Assembly: GCF_947179165.1 (NCBI RefSeq)
Contig: NC_077245.1
Coordinates: 24,472,740-24,536,739, forward strand
Length of the DNA: 64,000 nucleotides
Direction of reading: 5' to 3'
Origin: Solanum dulcamara
Lineage: Eukaryota > Streptophyta > Magnoliopsida > Solanales > Solanaceae
Below are positions 1 through 12,220 of this stretch, piece after piece; the first letter of the stretch is position 1, and every line of letters begins with the position of its first letter. Both the position numbers and the translations under genes were made by a program. Below the pieces are notes generated by a model that was not told where the DNA came from, searched no databases, and saw only the letters and a program-made list of their open reading frames with translations.

Positions 1-1954
1 TGCTTCCAAAGGGAGATGATGTATTTTTGTTAGTAAGTGTGAATGAAATTGAATATAGAAATAAATGGGAATTATGGAGCAAGATGTTTGATGATGATGT
101 GAATAATGGTTATCTTTAACATAGGTAGAATGATTGATGAAGAGGTATGTTGATGATGATGTTTGAGATGAAATAGATTGGAGTCTAATGTGACTACATG
201 ATATGTGATTTGGATAATTTGATTTGACTGGAGTCATATAAGTATAAATGACTGTTTAAGAATGAGTTTTAAATAAATAATTTGTGAACATTTTGCATAA
301 ACTATTTATACACTATTTGAGTTTAAAGAATGATTATTTTCATCTTTAATTTAAAAAGAGTTTAAGCATGAGTTGAGTTTGAGAAGCCTCTAAATTATCA
401 TTTTGTTTGAACATGAGTATTTTGAGTATAAACAAGTTGAGTATTTTTACATAAAAAATATCAATTTTGAGTTTGAGTTGAGGAGTTGAAATTATGTTTT
501 AAATGCATCTAATATTTTCTGCATTCATTGAGTTGAGATGGTATCAAATTCAAAAAAGAAGAGTTTGATGATTGAGATGAGTTGATTGTGAATGAAGGTC
601 TAATGAGGCCAGATTTGATTGAGTTTTAAAAAGAGTCCAATGAGACTAAATGAGTATTTTGAGTATTTTACTCACTTGATAGATATGAGCACATTGAGTC
701 TTGGGAGGAGTATCGAGCATCGAATTGGGTAAGAGTATAGTCCATACTCAAACCAATAAACTACGTCGCCAAACGTAGGAGGGGATTGAACCATTAAAGT
801 TGGATGTTTCCCATTTTATTGTTCTGACATGATAGGACTTGATTGGTTATGGATCCATGATTAGTTGATCGTTCATACCCTGGCAAAATATGGACGGATG
901 TGGCAACAACGTCGGATTGTTGTACTATTACTCGCTCATATGGTGATAGTTGTTGGTTAGAGAAACTCCCAATTGAATGGATTGTGCTTGATATGATTAG
1001 CTTGATTGTGATTGTAGATGATTGAGTTGAATTGTAAAATATTGCATAGTTCAATTTGCATATTTATTGAGTTGAATCCTTTGAGTTGATTGTTGAGTTG
1101 ATTGTATATGATCGAATTAGGTTAGATGAATTGTGATTGAATTGTACATGATTTGGTTGGATACGTGATTGGATTGGATTAGGTGATATGTGATTGGGTT
1201 GAATAGAATGATACATGATTGGATTGGATTGAATGATTTAATTGAATTGTATCGTACATGATTAGACTGGATTGGATGGTTTATGATTGGTCTTTGTCTA
1301 AAATGTATTCTTACTTTAGACTTATGATATTTTGATTGAGTCTCTCTTATCTTTCTGATTTTGAGATATTTGAACCAACGTTATTCTTCCTTGAGGTATG
1401 TTTCATTCTGCCATATTACATACTCGTACATTCCACGTACTGACGTCCATTTGGACATGCATCATTTTATGATGTAGAGACAGGTTTAAGAGATCGTCAA
1501 TAGGAGCACCATTGAGGATCTATTCATACTCAGCGTATTGGTGAGTCCTCCCCTACATTCGGAGGACACCACTTATGTTATTCTTGCGTCGAGTTAGCCC
1601 TCTCATTTTGATTTGAGGTAGCCATGAACATGTCATTGGCACCAATTCGATTGTAGTGATAGAGGCTTCATAGACTAGATAGTGATGGGTCGATTGAATA
1701 TTTTGTTTCCTTGAAATCATTCTTGTCAACTATTTTAATGACAAAGACTGAAGTTTGATTTGTTCGCCCATGGCCTTTCTTTCTTGAGTTAGAGTGTTGA
1801 TTTGGGATTTGTCCACCAAATATTCTCTTTATTTTAAGTCTTCCGCTGATTGAATGAATGAACGGATGTGTGATCAGGCTATGTGGTTCACTTGGGAGCT
1901 AGAAATGGTTCCTGAGTGCCGGTCACGTCTAGGATACCCTCTCGGGGCGTGACA
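1..1954 (+). mobile_element. Gypsy-type LTR, family 1 (3' part; left end outside window)
   Basis: This stretch is collinear with the last two thirds of the complete solo LTR at 23728-26830. Shared landmarks include the GTCCATTTGGACATGCATCA segment and the final CGGGGCGTGACA. It ends at 1954 and the sequence then passes directly into Copia integrase, so the insertion point is clear. The adjoining 5-mer ATAAG (1955-1959) is the expected right copy of the TSD; the left copy lies outside the window. Whether this is a solo LTR or the 3' LTR of a full element cannot be told. No coding region is seen in it. Confidence 0.85.
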
Positions 1955-2763
1955 ATAAGGCATATCACTTTTAAGCACAATAAATGGCATATGATTAATA
2001 AAAAAACAAGTAATTGAGACTGCATTGACCCAAAACTTATTAGGCACCTTTATTTGGAATAAGAGGGCTCGAGTTGTACCAAGTAAATGTATATTCTTCC
2101 TCTCAACAACTCCATTTTGAGAGGATGTATCAACACATGAAGACTGATAGAGAATACCATGTGTCTCATATAGGACCAAGATTATTCTGACTTGTACTCT
2201 TTAGCATTATCACTCCTTAGAATATGCACAAAAATATTGAATTTAGTCTTGATTTCAACACAGAAGGTACTAAAGTGAGTAAACACTTTAGAGTGACTCT
2301 TCATAAAATAAATCCATGTAATTCGAGAGAAGTCATCCAGGGAAGTGACAAAATACTTATGCCCAGTTTTGGAGACGAGAACAAACTAACTCAAAAGCTG
2401 ACTCAGCCCGCTTATTAACCCTTAAACTTAATGAGTTGCGATAATGTTTTGAAAATTGATGTGACTCATATTCTAATGAAGAAATATTTTAAAATTGAGG
2501 ACAAATCTTCTTTAACAAATGTAGAGAAGGACGTCCCAATCGATAATGTGCTTCAAATGGAGAGACAACACTAGAGAAGGAAACAACCCGAGGCTCCCAT
2601 TTATCAAGGATGTAAAGATCATCAGATATATGTCCTTTACCAATAACCTGATTTGTCTTCAGATCATGAAACAATCAATGATTGCCAAAGAAAAAAATAT
2701 AACAATTAAGGTCTCTAGTAATTTGTTCACAAAAATAAAATTAAAGGTCAACTTTGCAAACTT
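1955..2763 (-). pseudogene. Copia pol remnant: pre-integrase and integrase
   Basis: Read on the minus strand, about 2489-2674 gives a GAG-pre-integrase-like segment (HYRLGRPSLHLLKK). About 1960-2179 gives the end of the integrase core with SSQNGVVERKN, which carries the catalytic Glu of the DDE triad, followed by a TTRALLFQIKVPNKFW-like stretch usual in Ty1/Copia integrases. Stops and frame changes between the pieces show it is dead. It is cut at 1955 by the family-1 LTR and at 2764 by the LINE. The protease that belongs upstream is found on the far side of the LINE at 13495-13740. Reverse transcriptase would lie left of the window or is lost. Confidence 0.85.
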
Positions 2764-2778
2764 AATACATATGACAGA
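2764..2778. repeat. Left target-site duplication of the LINE
   Basis: AATACATATGACAGA occurs here and again at 13480-13494, directly after the poly(A) tail of the LINE. A 13-15 bp direct repeat (the first A's may belong to the tail) is the usual result of target-primed reverse transcription. Confidence 0.92.
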
Positions 2779-2869
2779 TGACTATCGCTTTCTCATTTCA
2801 TGAAATACTTTCTCACTCTAACATCTTTCTAAGCCAAACACTCTCTAGAAAGGGCAATCTAGTCCTAAA

Positions 2870-5800
2870 ATGAAAATGCCGGTGGATCCACCATCGGACG
2901 TCGGAAAATTTCGAAAGGAAGACAAGATGAAAGATCTTGTTGATACAAATCTAATGCAAGTTACTACATTCCAAAATTCCAACTGCAGCTCATCCAATTT
3001 GCAAAATCCTAAAGCGATGGATGTTCATATTACTGAGGAAGAACTGCAGCGTGCCCAAAAAATCATTCTTTTGCACAATTCAGGATTGATTCGATTACAA
3101 AGGAATGCAGAATCGAATTCAGCAACACAAGGGCCAGATGTGGTCCAAAAATCTCAGAATTTCATTGCATCTTTTGACAGCACTCAGCAAAAGATTTCTC
3201 CAAGCAGCGCCGCACACAAGCAGGAACTGCGCCTTCAAATTCGAGCAGATTCCGGCAATGATCATGATGGCGCAGTAGCAGGAGATTGCTCTCCATGCCA
3301 ATATGAATCGTTAGGTATAAGTCTCGCCGGAGGAACCATCGCCGACGAACAAAGTGATGGCGGTGCCGGAGCTCCGTCAAGCCAAATGAGACGAAACCAA
3401 TGCCAAAGTGCTCATGATGATGAGGAGCATCCCCTAGGCACCAAGAGCCACTTCGAATATCAACCAATTGCTTCGAATTTCCATTTGAAGACTGACATCA
3501 ATGGTGTCGCTGGAGCTCCAGCGAACTAATTGATGCGCGACCAATCCCAAAGAGTTCATAGCAGTGTTGAGAAGCTCCCCACATATATGGAATGCCTCGA
3601 ATCTTCACCAAGTAGTTCAAATTTGAAAAGTCGTCAAGACGACTGCCAAGGTGAAGTCGCCGGAGTTCAGGTGATCCAATTGCAGCAACACCTATGCCAA
3701 AATGATCACACTGATGATACTAATCCAAAAAACTATCCAGGTTGTTTCGAATTTCCCTCAAATAGTTCAAATTCGAAAAGTCCCACAGGTGTTCATCAAG
3801 TGGAAGAACACAATGAGGCTGCAGATGGTGCAGTGAATTCTTCATTGCACCAGGACACTATTCAGCATCAGGAAAATGTGATTCAATGTCAAAGAGATCA
3901 AATAACTAATACACATGTTAAACCCAATAATGACCATATTGATCATATTGAGCAGGAGCTAATGGCAGTGCCAAATGATCCAGTGTTCAGAAAATCAGAG
4001 CTCCTGTGCAAGTATCACCAGGTAAGTATACTAACCTTGATAGTCATATTGTTCATGATAGAATTACTTATACTAGTATTCAAGCTCAATTGCAATCTAA
4101 TGCAATTGAGCCAGCCACTGCCTTAACTTCTAATATGCAGCCTATTGAATTGATTTCTAATCCTATATGTGCTGTCCAAATTGTAAATAGAAATACTGAG
4201 GATAATATGGCTAGTGTACAATCTGAGTTAAGTGATAAAACTAATGGTAAAGGAAAGAGCCAAATCCAACAAGGTGGTGTGAGCAATCTACATCCCAAAG
4301 GTCCTGCAGTAAACCAAATAGTTGGTCACAAACCTTACATTCCCAACTCTGCTCCCTTGAAAATTTCTAACAACTTTGAGGTGCTTAATCCCAACAACCA
4401 TAGAAAAGATCAGAACAGCCATCCACCAATTAGGAACAATCATGCTCCCAAAATCAACAACCAAACCAGAACTCCTGTTCCAAATACTCCCAACCCTCCA
4501 AATCCAATTGTAACACACACCCTTGCTACCAGAATTAGAACCCAAGAGACTGTCCAAAGTACTCCTATAGGTATCTCTCCCCCTGAAATCACCACAAAGC
4601 AAGGATACCCTGCAGTTTTATTCTCTGAAGAGGACTTCATGGTTAACTTAGCAGCTAAGTATAAATACATCCTTATTAGGAAGTTTACACATACAATGCC
4701 AAGGATGGAAGTTATTAGAAGAGAGTTCATCCTACAAACTGAGCTTAAAGGAGGGGTTAAGCTGACTCATTTCAACTCCAGACACATATACATTAACTTG
4801 GACAATGAGTTTGATCACACAACAGTGTGGTCAAAAGGAAAAATGTTTATCCAAGGCCAGCTCATGAGGCTACAGCTTTGGACTCCCACATTTAAACCAG
4901 AGGAGGAAACTCCCTTGGTACCTATTTAGGCAATCCTACCAGAACTTCCTTGGCATTGTTATAGTATGGAAGTGGTTACACCTCTACTATCTCCAGTTGG
5001 GAAAGTGTTGTTCCTGGACTTGGCAACATATAAGAAAACTAGAGGTAGTGTAGCTAAAGTAAAGGTCCAAGTGGATCTTACCAAACAAAGACCCTAACAT
5101 GTATGGATGGGCTTTCAAAAAGATGTGAATGGCAAGGGTAGATGGCAACCAATTCAATATGAAGGGGTGCCTGAATATTTCCAACACTGCAAGCATCAAG
5201 GCCACACTCACACTACCTGTACAGTGAAGAGAAGAGAGGAGGAAAACAGGCAAAAGAAAATTCAAGAAGAAACTGCTACAGACAAGGATAAAACCAGCAC
5301 AGGTAAGGCTAATGAACAACATTTCCAAGAGAAAAACAACAACAAGGAAAAGAAGCTTAATAATACAGATGAAGACCATGAAAATAACCAAGAAAAAGAG
5401 GAATGGCAAATTCAAAAAAAGAAAACCAAGAAGAATAACCAACCCCACCAACAAGGAACTCTTCATCAAAGTAAACAAAGCAGGATGCACCAAGGAGAAA
5501 GCTCAAAAATGCCTCAACCAACAACCAGTGATAATCAGCAACCAAGGAACATGCTGCCATTAGGTACTTTCTTTAATATTAATAATGATAATATCCAAAT
5601 ATGTAATGTTGATTCTGGAGTCCAGAGTCAACAGCCCCTTTCCCATAGAATATTGGTTCCCAATCCCCACAGGCCCATTCACCAGGTTTTTAAAAGGAAG
5701 GGAACTAACAAACTTGCAGAAAAGCATACTGATGTGGAGTGCAACAATGCCAAAGGCCCAGGTATTGACTCAGTTCTCCCACACCCTCATGGCTCCCCCA

Positions 5801-6441
5801 ATAGCTTTAATGTTTTAAATAATGTTGTTGTTGTGGCTGAAGAAGTTTATGGAGGTGAGGAAGGGGGAGTACAGGAGACACCCACTAATGTGCAGGAAGG
5901 GGAAACCAGGAGGAAGGAAAATCCATTGAGTAACCATAGTGCAGACCATAGAGCCCCTGCAACCACTCTTCCAGATGCCACAAAGTCCAACATGCAGGTC
6001 CAACAAGCTGAGTTTCAACAGGTTTCTAAGGACATGCTTCAGATTAATGTGATTGATAAGGAAGATGCTAAATCTCCAAAGAGCAGTGAACAAAACCAGG
6101 GTGCAGTAGCTCAGCTTCTGAATAATAAAAGTACTCTATCTTTGAGTAAAAAGAAAAGGGATGCTCTTAAAAAGAAATTTGATCAGGACATGAAATCTGG
6201 ACAACCAAGTGTGAACTATGTTCTTGTGCCAGAACAAGAAGGCATACATGTGACCCCTCTACAAATTCAAGATATATCTAATAAGAGGTATGCACTTAGA
6301 AAAGGAGACATCTTAGAGGATTTGACTGATGAGTACAGGGTCACTCATTTTGAAGATGAGGATGATCCTGACCAAAGGGAGGAAACAAACCAGGAAGATC
6401 AAATAAAAGCCTTTAGAACCACTATGAAAGCTTTTTTGTAG
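2870..6441 (+). pseudogene. LINE ORF1 (DUF4283 + CCHC knuckle), decayed
   Basis: ORF1 is the nucleic-acid-binding, gag-like protein of plant LINEs. The first ATG after the TSD is at 2870. The frame is broken by TAA at 3527-3529, a frameshift near 4020-4030, TAG at 4927-4929 and TAA at 5095-5097, and ends with TAG at 6439-6441. The N-terminal part is Ser/Asn/Gln-rich. A DUF4283 domain is clear at about 4600-5090 (YKYILIRKFTHTMPRMEVIR; VKVQVDLTKQRP). The zinc knuckle at about 5173-5220 (HCKHQGHTHTTC) lacks its first Cys, where FQ stands. A long Lys/Glu/Gln-rich C-terminal part follows. I infer one ancestral ORF of about 1,190 codons. Confidence 0.88.
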
Positions 6442-6587
6442 AAGGAAAAGTAGCAGGTCAATGAGGAAAATGATCCATCTTCAACAAGTAAGCAAACAAA
6501 GAAGAAGAATAAGAAAAGTACCATCACCAGTTCTGATAATGTTGCTGTCAAAAGCAACATCAACACAAGGTCTAAATCCCACAAACT

Positions 6588-9500
6588 TTGATGATTAGTA
6601 CAATTTGCTGGAATGCAAGGAGTATTGATACTCAAGGCACCTTAGACAGACTCCAAAAACTCAAGGATTATCACAACCTATCTATGTTAACAATTCTGGA
6701 ACCATTTGCAAAGCAATCACAGCTCAACCACTACAGAAATCAATTGAGAATGGACAGTGCCATCCATAATCCCAATAACAAGATTTGGCTCTGTTATAGA
6801 TCAAGATGAACAGTAGGTTACTTGTGAAATCAAACATGTGGCTAATCCTAATTCCCATATTATTACTTTTGTTTATGCCAAGTGTAAGGATTACATGAGA
6901 AGGAGCCTTTGGGATAAGATGTTGCAGTATGCTAACACAAACAAACTATGGTGCACTATTGGAGACTTTAATGTGATCACAGATGTTGAAGAAAAACTAG
7001 GAGGGCAACCATATAATATGAACAAAAGTCTTGAGTTCATAAGTGTAATTGAAGCATGTGGTCTCACTGATTTGGGCTTCTATGGGTAGAATTTTACATG
7101 GTGCAACAACAGGGACATGGAAGCTAGAATATGGAAGAGGTTGGACAGGGCCATGGTGAATGATAGGTGGTTAGAGATAATGCCTATGACTACCATGACT
7201 CATCTTGCTTTTACAGGTTCAGACTACTGTCCTCTTTTACTTGAATGCAAGGAGACTCACAGTAATCCTATAAAATACTTCAAGTTCCTTAATTGCTGGG
7301 TGGAGAATGAATCCTTTTTCGACACTGTTAGAGCCTGCTGGGAAGAATCTATTGAAGGTAATCCAATGAGAATATTCCATATGAAACTTAAGAGGGTGGC
7401 AAACACTCTTAGCACTTGGTCAAGACAACAGTATGGAGACATATATGAAGCTGTCAAGGAATTTAAACAGAAGGTACAATAAGCAGAAGAGGTTATCATC
7501 CAAAACAATTCTGAAAGTAATAGGAGCAAGCTTAATCAGGTGAATGCTCAGTACATTAGATATTTGAAGACAGAGCATTCCATCCTTAAGCAAAAAACTC
7601 AGCTTCAGTGGTTTAAGGATGGAGATGCCAACTCCAAATATTTTCATGCTATCATCAGAGGAAGGAGAAGAAGATTATTTATTCATAAAATCACTGATGA
7701 CCAAGAAAACACCATTCAAGGTGATCAAAACATAGCTATTGTTGCCTGTGAATACTTTGAGAAGATCTTTACTGGAAAAGAGGATTTGATCAATGAAGAT
7801 ATCCTAAAATGCATACCCAATACCATCACAGCTCAGCAAAACCAAATTCTTAATGTTATGCCTACCAAGGAGGAGTTGAAAGCTGTTGTATTTTCTCTCA
7901 GTGATATGTCTGCTGCAGGTCCTGATGGATTTAATGGCAAATTCTTCCATACTTGTTGGGATATTATTAGTGAAGATTTGTTAAACTTAGTAAAGTACTT
8001 TTGTTGTGGACATTCTATTCCCAAGTTCATCACACATGCTTGTTTGGTTCTACTCCCAAAAGTAGACCATCCTAATAAACTTTCAGATTTCAGGCCTATA
8101 TCACTCAGCAACTTCACCAATAAAGTGATTTCTAAAGTCCTTTACCTCAGACTATCCCTAATTCTCCCTCAGGTAATCTCTGAAAAATCAGTTTGGGTTT
8201 GTACAGGGAAGAAGCATTTCTGAAAATATTATGTTAGCACAAGAGATCATTCATGGCATCAAAAAACCAAAGATTGGAGACAATGTTGTTATCAAACTAG
8301 ACATGGCCAAAGCCTATGACAGGGTGTCTTGGTCATTTATATGTCTAGTTATGAGAAGAATGGGTTTTGGAGATGTATTTATTGACATGGTTTGGAGGTT
8401 AATGGCTAATAACTGGTACTCAGTTATTGTGAATGGAGGTAGGCATGGTTTCTTTCATTCTACAAGAGGCCTCAAACAGGGAGATCCTTTGTCTCCAGCC
8501 CTATTTATTTTAGGTGCTGAGATGCTGTCAAGACTACTCAACAACCTTCATCAATACTATTTGTACACAGGCTTTCACATAGAGAAGAAGGGTCCTTCAA
8601 TTAATCACCTGAGCTTTGCTGATGATGTAATTATTTTCACTTAAACCTCCAACTTTTCCCTCAAGCTGCTCATGAATACTATGCAGCTATATGAACACAC
8701 ATCAGGACAGCTTATTAATAAAGAAAAGAGTCAATGTATGATCCCTCTGAATACTGATCCAGCTATTATTGAAAGGGTAACTTCTATCACTGGTTTCAAA
8801 TCAACTCATGGCCCTATTACCTATTTAGGATGTCCATTATATATTGGGGGTCAAAGAATCATTTACTTTACTAGTATGGTCTACAAAGTGATCTCCAGGA
8901 TTAGAGGATGGTAGACCAAAATATTGAGCTATGGGGGAAGAGCTACTCTTATTAAGTCAGTGTTGTAATCCCTTCCAATCCACCTACTGTCAGCTATCAC
9001 CCCTACAGTCACTACCCTTAAACAAATTACAAGCCTTATGGCAGATTTTTTCTGGGGCTGGGACAAAGAAAAGAGAAAATACCATTGGGCATCCTGGGAG
9101 ACACTCAGCTACTCTGTGGAGGAAGAGGGTATTGGTATGAAAAACATACAAGATGTGTGCTTGGCCTTGCAATACAAACAGTGGTGGACCTTCAGGTCCA
9201 AGAAGACACTATGGGGAGAATTCTTAAAGGCTAAGTACTGCCAAAGAGCACATCCAGTGATAAAAAAATGGAATACAGGTCAATCTCTTATGTGGAAGCA
9301 TATGGTGGCAAATAAAATGAATATTGAGCCTAATATAAATTGGCACATCAATTCAGGTACATGCAACTTTTGGTGGGATGATTGGATGGGTATAGGACCC
9401 CTAGCTAATCACAATAGCTATCTACCAAGGCTCAATAATACTACAGTCTCTGAATACCTGGAGAATGGGGAATAGAATGTGTAGAAAATCAAAAAAGATG

Positions 9501-10627
9501 CCCCTCCTCAGCTGGTGCAGCAGATACTTAGCACTGATATTATCTACAAACACAACATACCTGATCAAGCTTGCTGGAAACTGAATTCTCATGGTGGCTT
9601 CACATGCAAATCTGCTTGGGAACAAATCAGGGAGAAGAAAGCTAGGACCTTAACTGATGGCAGCACTTGGCACACCAACATTCCTTTCAAAGTTTCCTTT
9701 CTACTTTGGAGAGCTCTCAGATATAAGTTGCCTACCAATAATAAACTTGTCCAGTTTGGAGTAGCACCAGCAGCATGCTCTTGTTGCTACAGACCTGGAT
9801 TGGATGATATAGAGCACATATTTGCTTCTGGAGATTTTGCCAAGTATATTTGGCAACAATTCTCCAGTTCCTGGGGGATCCTGCATGACACCATGTCTCT
9901 GAGATGCATCCTGATGAAGTGGTGGACTTCCAAGCCCAATAATGATGTCCATAAGCTCATGTTGCAGGCCACTCCTATCTTTGTTTGTTGGCATATATGG
10001 AAGAATAGATGTGCAAGAAAGTATGGAGGAAAGAAATCTAGTGTTACTAGAGTTAAATTCTCCATAGGTAAGGATCTATACATGCTGATAAACAATGCTT
10101 ACCCCTAAATTAAGTGGCCAGAGAGCTGGAAGAAGCTAGTTACTATGGTAGAACAATGCCAGCATGATATGAGAGTGATCAAAATGGTGTGGATCAGGCC
10201 CCCACCTTCCATAGTGAAGTTGAATACTGATGGAAGTGCACTAGACAACCCTGGGAAAATTGGAGCAGGGGGAATATTAAGAGACCACAATGGGAACTTA
10301 ATATATGCCTTTGCAACTCCATTGGGACAGGGTACTAACAACCAAGCAGAGGTGCAGGAAGCAACTATTGGCATCAAATGGTGCCTCCAACATGGCTATA
10401 ATAGAGTGATATTGGAAGTTGATTCAGAATTATTGACCAAGTGGCTGAAACAAGATATCAAACCACCTTGGAGCATTTACAAATATGTTGCAAATTTGCA
10501 GTCTTTGGTCCAGCTCCTGGAATTCTTCCAGTGCATACACATATTCAGAGAAACAAATCACCCTGCAGATACCTTATCTAAATGCAGCCATATGTTCAAT
10601 CAGACACAACAATTCTACAACTTATAG
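6588..10627 (+). pseudogene. LINE ORF2 (endonuclease-RT-zf-RVT-RNase H), decayed
   Basis: ORF2 would nick the target and copy the LINE RNA. Domains in order: AP-type endonuclease about 6588-7250 (ICWNARS, GDFN, SDYCPLLLE); reverse transcriptase about 7850-8650 (AAGPDGFNGKFF, LSDFRPISLSN, DMAKAYDRVSW, GLKQGDPLSPALFI and the catalytic FADD); zf-RVT region about 9570-9850; RNase H about 10190-10620 (NTDGSALDNPG, NNQAE, EVDSE, HPAD), where the D-E-D-D residues are all still visible. The frame shifts near 6800 and near 8200. In-frame stops lie at about 6807, 7087, 7480, 8642, 8912, 8967, 9473 and 10106. It cannot make a full protein, although single domains remain readable. Confidence 0.9.
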
Positions 10628-10819
10628 CAACTTCCAAAAGAAACCAAGGGTTACTTCAAGATGGACAAGCTAGGACTGGCAAGTTTCAGAAGGAAAAGCC
10701 TAAAAAGGATCAAACAACCTCCTTGATTAATATATCTTAAGTCAGATTGTGTAATAGTTTTCTATATGTATTTTGCAATGTACTGTTTCTTAGTCAACAT
10801 AGCTATGTCATATTGTAAA

Positions 10820-10832
10820 GGGAGAGTCTCCC
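10820..10832. repeat. Inverted repeat GGGAGAGTCTCCC
   Basis: A perfect 6-bp stem with a single central G. The same 13-mer recurs at 13186-13198, and an extended version, GGGAGGAGTCCTCCC, lies at 13229-13243. All three are in the LINE 3' region. Confidence 0.7.
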
Positions 10833-11095
10833 TAGTTTATTGCTTTCATAGAATGATCAACATACCACTAGATGTAAAGAATAGAGTAGAGGTCTTTTCC
10901 TTTCTTCTCATTCTTGGATGTGTAGGTAGGTGCAGACATACAATAGACCATCCAGCAATTGGAGGCCCATTCATAGTTGCAACACACATGTAACATCCCA
11001 CAACAAGATCACCAACAACCAACACCCTACAACACCTTGATGAATCACACAACACCAACAACAACCAACAGGAATTTGCAGAACACTATCAACTA

Positions 11096-12220
11096 ATGGA
11101 GTGCAAGCCTACTATTTGTTTTGTTGATTGTTTCTTGTTTGATTGTTTTTGTGCAGGTGTAACAAATCCATCAAAAAGGAAACTCTGGTTCTGTTTTTGT
11201 TTTCTGTTGTATGGCTCATTGTGCAGGTTTAATGCTACTTTGAGCATGGGGTTGGATTTGCAGCAGCTGAGTTTGAAGTTCTTGCACCAGCATATCAATA
11301 ACATCATTTGCATAAGCCACATTACAGAAGCAGCAGTGAGTCCAATTGATAAACAACAGCAGCATTCTAATAGCAGCACCAGAGGCCAAAAGCAACTAGC
11401 AGTACTTAACAAATACATCATGTATCACCAAAATGCCTCTATATTGTGCAGGATTACTGCAAATACAATTCCTGAAGATCCCATGGAGTTTCAACTCAAA
11501 TGGATAATTGGAGACGTTAGTCGAGTGACCTTGAAAAAGTTAGCAGAATTAAGTCCCCAAATGGAGCATTTCACAACTTGGAGCCTCCAGCCTGTCCAAA
11601 TGACCTCCAAATGTTGCAAGAATACAGAAAATACAGTACTTGCAAATCCTAAGAAGTTTCACCTCCAACGGATAATTGGAGACGTTAGTCGAGCGACCTT
11701 GAAAAAGTTAGTCGACTTAAGTCTCCAACTGGTGCACTTCACAAATTGGAGTTTTCATCTTGTCCAAAAGACCCCCAAATGTTGCAGGAATACAGCAAAT
11801 ATAGTAGTTGCAAAGCCCAAGAAGTTTCACCTCAATCGGATAATTGGAGACATTAGTCGAGCGGCCTTGAAAAAGTTAGCCGATTTAAAGCTAACAAGCT
11901 CCAAAGCACTCTTTGAGGTAACTTGCGACAACAAACAACTGAGCACTTCCACTATGAAGGCACCAGGAAGCTGGCTACAGGTTTGCAGCAGCCTATACTT
12001 CTCCCACATTCATTTGGTTCTTTGGCTACTTGTTTGTGCAGGTCCACAGAGATCCAAACAAAGGGAGACAAATGCTAGAGATGCAAGAGCATCACCATCC
12101 CTCACCAATAATCCAACCATGCCAGATTCCATCCGTTATTACCTACATCAACCCTATTACATCCAAGCTACTTGGAACTCCTTGTTTGTTTATTTATTGG
12201 TGTACAGACACATAATATAG
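11096..12220 (+). CDS. Open frame of 374 codons with three 56-aa repeats, unknown
   Basis: I do not recognise this protein. The frame is uninterrupted although the LINE around it carries more than ten inactivating lesions. Codons about 120-271 hold three tandem copies of a 56-residue unit (168 bp, starting at 11453, 11621 and 11789). Each contains IIGDVSR-TLKKL or a close variant, and the first two end in CC after a TWS/NWS segment. The N-terminal part has hydrophobic, Cys-rich stretches (FVDCFLFDCFCAG, FCFCFLLYGSLC). The C-terminal part has another hydrophobic stretch (FSHIHLVLWLLVCAG). No ATG context or promoter supports expression. It may simply be a stop-poor, CAA-rich stretch, or a third LINE ORF or captured sequence. 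Confidence 0.4.
   Translation: MECKPTICFVDCFLFDCFCAGVTNPSKRKLWFCFCFLLYGSLCRFNATLSMGLDLQQLSLKFLHQHINNIICISHITEAAVSPIDKQQQHSNSSTRGQKQLAVLNKYIMYHQNASILCRITANTIPEDPMEFQLKWIIGDVSRVTLKKLAELSPQMEHFTTWSLQPVQMTSKCCKNTENTVLANPKKFHLQRIIGDVSRATLKKLVDLSLQLVHFTNWSFHLVQKTPKCCRNTANIVVAKPKKFHLNRIIGDISRAALKKLADLKLTSSKALFEVTCDNKQLSTSTMKAPGSWLQVCSSLYFSHIHLVLWLLVCAGPQRSKQRETNARDARASPSLTNNPTMPDSIRYYLHQPYYIQATWNSLFVYLLVYRHII
11453..11908 (+). repeat. 168-bp tandem repeat, about 2.7 copies
   Basis: Copies begin at 11453, 11621 and 11789, exactly 168 bp apart. The core GATAATTGGAGACGTTAGTC is nearly identical in each copy, the third differing only by CATT for CGTT. The third copy loses similarity after about 11900. 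The period is a multiple of three, so all copies stay in the same open frame. Confidence 0.88.

Noticed and set aside
4987..5560. Long hydrophobic minus-strand frames
   Set aside because: They are the antisense of the Lys/Glu/Gln-rich part of LINE ORF1; the composition explains the apparent membrane protein.
4006..6441. Two long plus-strand frames as separate host genes
   Set aside because: They are pieces of one LINE ORF1 (DUF4283 and zinc knuckle) separated by stops and a frameshift.
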